The notes below the pieces were generated by a model. It did not search any database and was not told where the DNA came from. It saw only the letters and a list, made by a program, of their open reading frames with translations. The position numbers were made by a program, and so were the translations under genes. Of a stretch of 64,000 nt of DNA, positions 61,345 through 64,000 are shown in pieces; the stretch's first letter is position 1, and each line of letters begins with the position of its first letter. The stretch spans positions 8,044 through 72,043 of the forward strand of contig JAYOIK010000018.1 of assembly GCA_038118725.1 (NCBI GenBank), read 5' to 3'. The stretch comes from JADHLJ01 sp038118725. GTDB lineage: Bacteria > Pseudomonadota > Alphaproteobacteria > Thalassobaculales > Thalassobaculaceae.

Positions 61345-62259
61345 TCACCCGAACAGCCCCAACATCAGCGGGATCGTCACGGCGGCCATCATCACCTGGG
61401 TGGTCAGGATCGCCGCCATCATCTCGTGATCGCCCCCGAACTGGCGCGCCATGACGTAGGACGAGGCCGAGGACGGCAGGGAGGCGAACAGGATCGCGAC
61501 GCCGGTTGTCGTCGGGTCCACGTGCTGGAGATGGCAAAACCACGCGGTCAGGCAAGGGATCGCCAGCAGTTTCAGGCAGTTGCTGAACAGGATCGGGATA
61601 GGGCTGCGCCTTACCACGCCGAAGTCGAGCCCGGCTCCGACCGCCAATAGGCCCAGGGGCAGGGCGCCGCGCGCCAACAGCTCCAACACCGAGGCCGGCA
61701 AGGCGTGAATACCCGTGCCCGCGAAATTCGTGCCGAGGCCGATGGCGCATGCGATGATGATCGGGCTCTTGGCCAGACGCTTCAGAATCACCCCGACGCC
61801 GGGTGGGCCACTCGGACCGAGGCTGGCGAGGCTCCACATCGAGATCACATTGACCAGGGGAATCACCGCCGCGATGCCCACCGCCGCCAGGGCTTGACCG
61901 CTGGCGCCGTAGAGCGGGACCGCCGCCGCCAAGCCGATATACGAGTTTTGCCGGATCGCGCCCTGTAGGATCGAGGTATGGACCGGCCCGCTCGTCCCGA
62001 CGATCTTGCGAACCACCATGAGCGCCAGAACCACTAGGATCGTCGCGCCGGCCATCGACGCGGCCATTGGTAGAATATCGAATTCCGAGAGATCGGTGTT
62101 GCCGAGCTTCACCACCAAGAGTGACGGCAACAAGACCCAGTAGACCAACGCCTCGATGCCGTCCCATAGCGTATCCGGAAACACGCGCGCGCGTTTCAAG
62201 CCATAGCCGAGAATGATCAATCCGAATACCGGCGCCAACGCCGAAAGCATGGTGGGCAT
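61345..62259 (-). CDS. AEC family transporter (auxin efflux carrier type)
   Basis: Inner-membrane carrier, 304 aa with about 10 hydrophobic helices in two halves (MLSALAPVFGLIILGYGLKR start; GLLAVGAGLDFG mid; TQVMMAAVTIPLMLGLFG end). Bacterial members export or exchange organic acids such as malate or malonate. The substrate here is unknown. Divergent from the acylphosphatase gene with 90 bases between starts. Confidence 0.87.
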   Translation of the reverse strand: MPTMLSALAPVFGLIILGYGLKRARVFPDTLWDGIEALVYWVLLPSLLVVKLGNTDLSEFDILPMAASMAGATILVVLALMVVRKIVGTSGPVHTSILQGAIRQNSYIGLAAAVPLYGASGQALAAVGIAAVIPLVNVISMWSLASLGPSGPPGVGVILKRLAKSPIIIACAIGLGTNFAGTGIHALPASVLELLARGALPLGLLAVGAGLDFGVVRRSPIPILFSNCLKLLAIPCLTAWFCHLQHVDPTTTGVAILFASLPSSASSYVMARQFGGDHEMMAAILTTQVMMAAVTIPLMLGLFG

Positions 62260-62349
62260 TTCTCTCGCCGCCGCTTACACCGTGAGGGGACTCCACCTAT
62301 ACTCGTGGGATGGTTCCAAGTCACCGCCGAGCAGGGGAAAGCAGGTCGA

Positions 62350-62643
62350 ATGTCCGATGACCAACACATGGCGGTTCGTCTTGTCATCCGCGGCAAGGTC
62401 CAGGGCGTCTGGTTCCGCAACTGGACGGTCGGAGAGGCGAAGGCCCTCGGCCTCGACGGTTGGGTGCGAAACCGCGCCGATGGTTCGGTGGAAGCGTTGA
62501 TCAGCGGGCCCGGGGACAAGCTACGGACGATGATCGCCCGCTGTTACAAGGGGCCGCCATTGGCCCAGTTTGACGGGATCGAGGAGCACTTCGCCTCATC
62601 CCCGCCGACGGGTTCAGGTTTCGAGCAGCGGCCGAGCGCGTGA
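62350..62643 (+). CDS. acyP: Acylphosphatase
   Basis: Hydrolyses carboxyl-phosphate bonds, 97 aa from ATG 62350. The signature GKVQGVWFRNW near 15-25 carries the catalytic Arg, and GWVRNRADGSVEALISG near 37-53 the catalytic Asn. The next gene overlaps its stop by 4 bases (GTGA). Confidence 0.95.
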   Translation: MSDDQHMAVRLVIRGKVQGVWFRNWTVGEAKALGLDGWVRNRADGSVEALISGPGDKLRTMIARCYKGPPLAQFDGIEEHFASSPPTGSGFEQRPSA

Positions 62644-63065
62644 CGACCTCTCCGCGCCGGGCCGACGCCCGTGATTTCGAGCAACGCCGGCTTTGGCTCG
62701 CCAAGCGGATCGAGGCGGAAACCGACGGCGCGGGGCTGCGTCCGGCCCCACAAACCGACGCCATGCTGGCCGAGATGGCTCAGGTCTTCTGCGACGGCGC
62801 CTGGTTGGCGACGGTGATTTTGGCCCAAGCGACCCTTGACGCGGACCTCATGGAAAACGACTGCCTGGACGGTGGCTTGCTGAACGAACTCAGATACGGT
62901 CGCGGCTATGTCTGGCTGCGTGAGCGGCGCAACGCCCTGGTGCATGCCAACGGCCCCGGCCCGGCGGTAACCGTCGACAGCCGAACCCTTGACGCGGCGG
63001 CGCTCGAGCGCGACGCCCGCCGGGCGGTGGAACTAGTGATTAAGGGGCTGGCGGGGACCGCGTGA
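62640..63065 (+). CDS. Small helical protein with a HEPN-like RX4H motif
   Basis: A 141-aa protein of unknown family from GTG 62640, translationally coupled to acyP. It is mostly helical. Residues 94-102 read RERRNALVH, and Arg97-x4-His102 fits the HEPN RNase motif (R-X4-6-H) common in toxin and RNA-processing proteins and in DUF4145-like families. No nucleotidyltransferase (MNT) or other antitoxin gene is adjacent. The HEPN assignment rests on this motif and helicity only; it could be a non-nuclease relative. Confidence 0.6.
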   Translation: MTTSPRRADARDFEQRRLWLAKRIEAETDGAGLRPAPQTDAMLAEMAQVFCDGAWLATVILAQATLDADLMENDCLDGGLLNELRYGRGYVWLRERRNALVHANGPGPAVTVDSRTLDAAALERDARRAVELVIKGLAGTA

Positions 63066-63068
63066 CGG

Positions 63069-63764
63069 CTACTCGGCGAGGCCCATGACGGTTCCCTTGC
63101 CGAAACAGCTCTCGAAGCTTTCCTTCAACGCCATGTCCGCGTCCGTCATCGAGACCGGCAAGCCGAGATCCTCGAGGCTGGTCACGCCGTGTTGAGAGAT
63201 GCCGCACGGCACGATGCCGTCGAAATGCCCGAGGTCCGGCGCGACGTTGAGTGAGATTCCGTGCAAGGTGACCCAGCGCTTGATACGCACGCCTATGGCG
63301 CCGATCTTGTCTTCGCGCCCTGGGGTGCCGCGATCCGCGCGGGTCACCCAGATTCCGACCCGTCCCTCGCGCCGCTCCCCGGTCACGTTGAATTGCGCCA
63401 AGGTCGTGATCAGCCACTCCTCCAGTGCGTGAACATAGCAACGCACGTCCTGGCGGCGTCGCTTGAGGTCCAACATCACATAGGCAATCCGTTGTCCGGG
63501 CCCGTGATAGGTGAACTGCCCGCCGCGTCCGGTGCGGTGCACGGGGAAGCGGTTTGGCGCCAATAGGTCCTCGTCCCGGGCGCTGGTTCCGGCAGTGTAG
63601 AGCGCCGGATGCTCCAACAACCAGACCAACTCGGGAGCTTCTCCCTGGTGGATCGCCGCCGCTCGCGCCTCCATCTCGGCGACCGCCTGGGCATAGTCGA
63701 CGGGCCTATCGGAGATCCTCCATTCGACTTCGGGGGCGACGAGGGAAGAAGTTTGCATGGACAT
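63069..63764 (-). CDS. lipB: Octanoyltransferase
   Basis: Transfers octanoyl from acyl carrier protein to lipoyl domains for lipoate synthesis, 231 aa. The landmark GGQFTYHGPGQRIAY near 80-94 is the acyl pocket; catalytic Lys lies in VRIKRWVTLHG and catalytic Cys in GIVPCGI near 187. M1 and M3 could both be the start. Ends 3 bases from the HEPN-like gene on the opposite strand. Confidence 0.96.
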   Translation of the reverse strand: MSMQTSSLVAPEVEWRISDRPVDYAQAVAEMEARAAAIHQGEAPELVWLLEHPALYTAGTSARDEDLLAPNRFPVHRTGRGGQFTYHGPGQRIAYVMLDLKRRRQDVRCYVHALEEWLITTLAQFNVTGERREGRVGIWVTRADRGTPGREDKIGAIGVRIKRWVTLHGISLNVAPDLGHFDGIVPCGISQHGVTSLEDLGLPVSMTDADMALKESFESCFGKGTVMGLAE

Positions 63765-63863
63765 GAGAAATTGACGTTCGGTTCGCTTGATTATCGGATC
63801 GGGATTTGCTACTTCCGCGCTTCCCGGCGGTCTCGACCCCCGGGGGTTCCGAGCGAGAGTAGT

Positions 63864-63950
63864 GCGGTCGTGGCGGAATTGGTAGACGCGCAGCGTTGAG
63901 GTCGCTGTCCAGGAAACTGGGTGGAAGTTCGAGTCTTCTCGACCGCACCA
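63864..63950 (+). tRNA. tRNA-Leu (anticodon GAG)
   Basis: A class II tRNA with CCA encoded. The acceptor stem GCGGTCG (63864-63870) pairs fully with CGACCGC before ACCA. The D loop has GGTAGACGCG, the anticodon loop reads TTGAGGT (GAG, decoding CTC/CTT), a long variable arm follows, and the T loop is GTTCGAGTC. The size of 87 bases fits tRNA-Leu. Confidence 0.97.
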
Positions 63951-63972
63951 CGCGCTTTCATCGGAAAGCGCG
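63951..63972 (+). terminator. Hairpin directly after tRNA-Leu
   Basis: CGCGCTTTC and GAAAGCGCG form a perfect 9-bp stem with loop ATCG starting at the first base after CCA. It is probably a transcription stop or processing signal, although a T-run is not present within the window. Confidence 0.65.
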
Positions 63973-64000
63973 AGATCATTGGAAATTCCGATGTTGGTAA

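Overview
The window looks like a draft chromosomal scaffold from a GC-rich alphaproteobacterium, most likely Rhodospirillales-like. The clues are a gcrA cell-cycle regulator gene, the block trpG-trpD-trpC-moaC-moeA followed by lexA, comEC, gltX and gltA, an alphaproteobacterial LexA box (GTTC-N7-GTTC), a PAS_5-type protein, a DUF2783 protein and two hydantoinase/oxoprolinase (HyuA/HyuB) pairs. Two runs of N (10 and 100 bases) show that this is an assembled scaffold with gaps. The taxonomic placement is inferred from gene content only.

Layout. 1-10.7 kb is a catabolic and transport region: a Baeyer-Villiger monooxygenase (cut by the window edge), hyuB-hyuA, a zinc alcohol dehydrogenase, a three-gene nitrile hydratase/thiocyanate hydrolase-type operon with its beta chain split in two, an EmrB-type exporter and an acyl-CoA-dehydrogenase-fold flavoenzyme. 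10.8-14.0 kb is a metG-tatD-MBL hydrolase operon, followed by 0.7 kb of duplicated palindromic repeats. 14.7-24 kb is mixed: an IclR regulator with an upstream palindrome, cytochrome c, an orphan Mla-type ATPase, a TRAP permease pair without its binding protein, a lone RebB (R-body) protein with a proline-rich neighbour, an MFS transporter, UDP-xylose synthase, a receiver-only response regulator, GcrA and an SDR. 24-29.5 kb holds pepN, then a racemase, a FAD monooxygenase, a DUF2783 protein and a broken Lrp/AsnC-type gene. 29.7-44.7 kb is mostly core genome: an RhlE-type helicase, citrate synthase, GltX, an interrupted ComEC, LexA, MoeA, MoaC and TrpC-D-G, with an amidohydrolase and a PAS protein lying between lexA and moeA.

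44.9-62.3 kb is a second accessory region: a polysaccharide deacetylase, a GNAT enzyme, a Rossmann protein, a second hyuA-hyuB pair behind a 15-bp minisatellite, a FAD dehydrogenase with a membrane tail, a 2OG-Fe(II) oxygenase, MaoC, dienelactone hydrolase, then a leftward tauD/VOC/SDR/EamA/RraA-like run, an NHL propeller protein and an AEC carrier. It reads as small-molecule catabolism whose substrate cannot be named from sequence. The window closes with acylphosphatase, a HEPN-like protein, lipB and tRNA-Leu(GAG).

The most unusual items are the split-beta nitrile hydratase-type operon with a histidine-rich alpha chain, the paired 25-nt palindromes (REP/BIME-like) that duplicate in tandem and also sit inside the trp operon, the two genes interrupted by single in-frame TAG codons, the Mla-type ATPase with altered Walker B and H-loop residues, and two assembly gaps whose nature can be read from their flanks.
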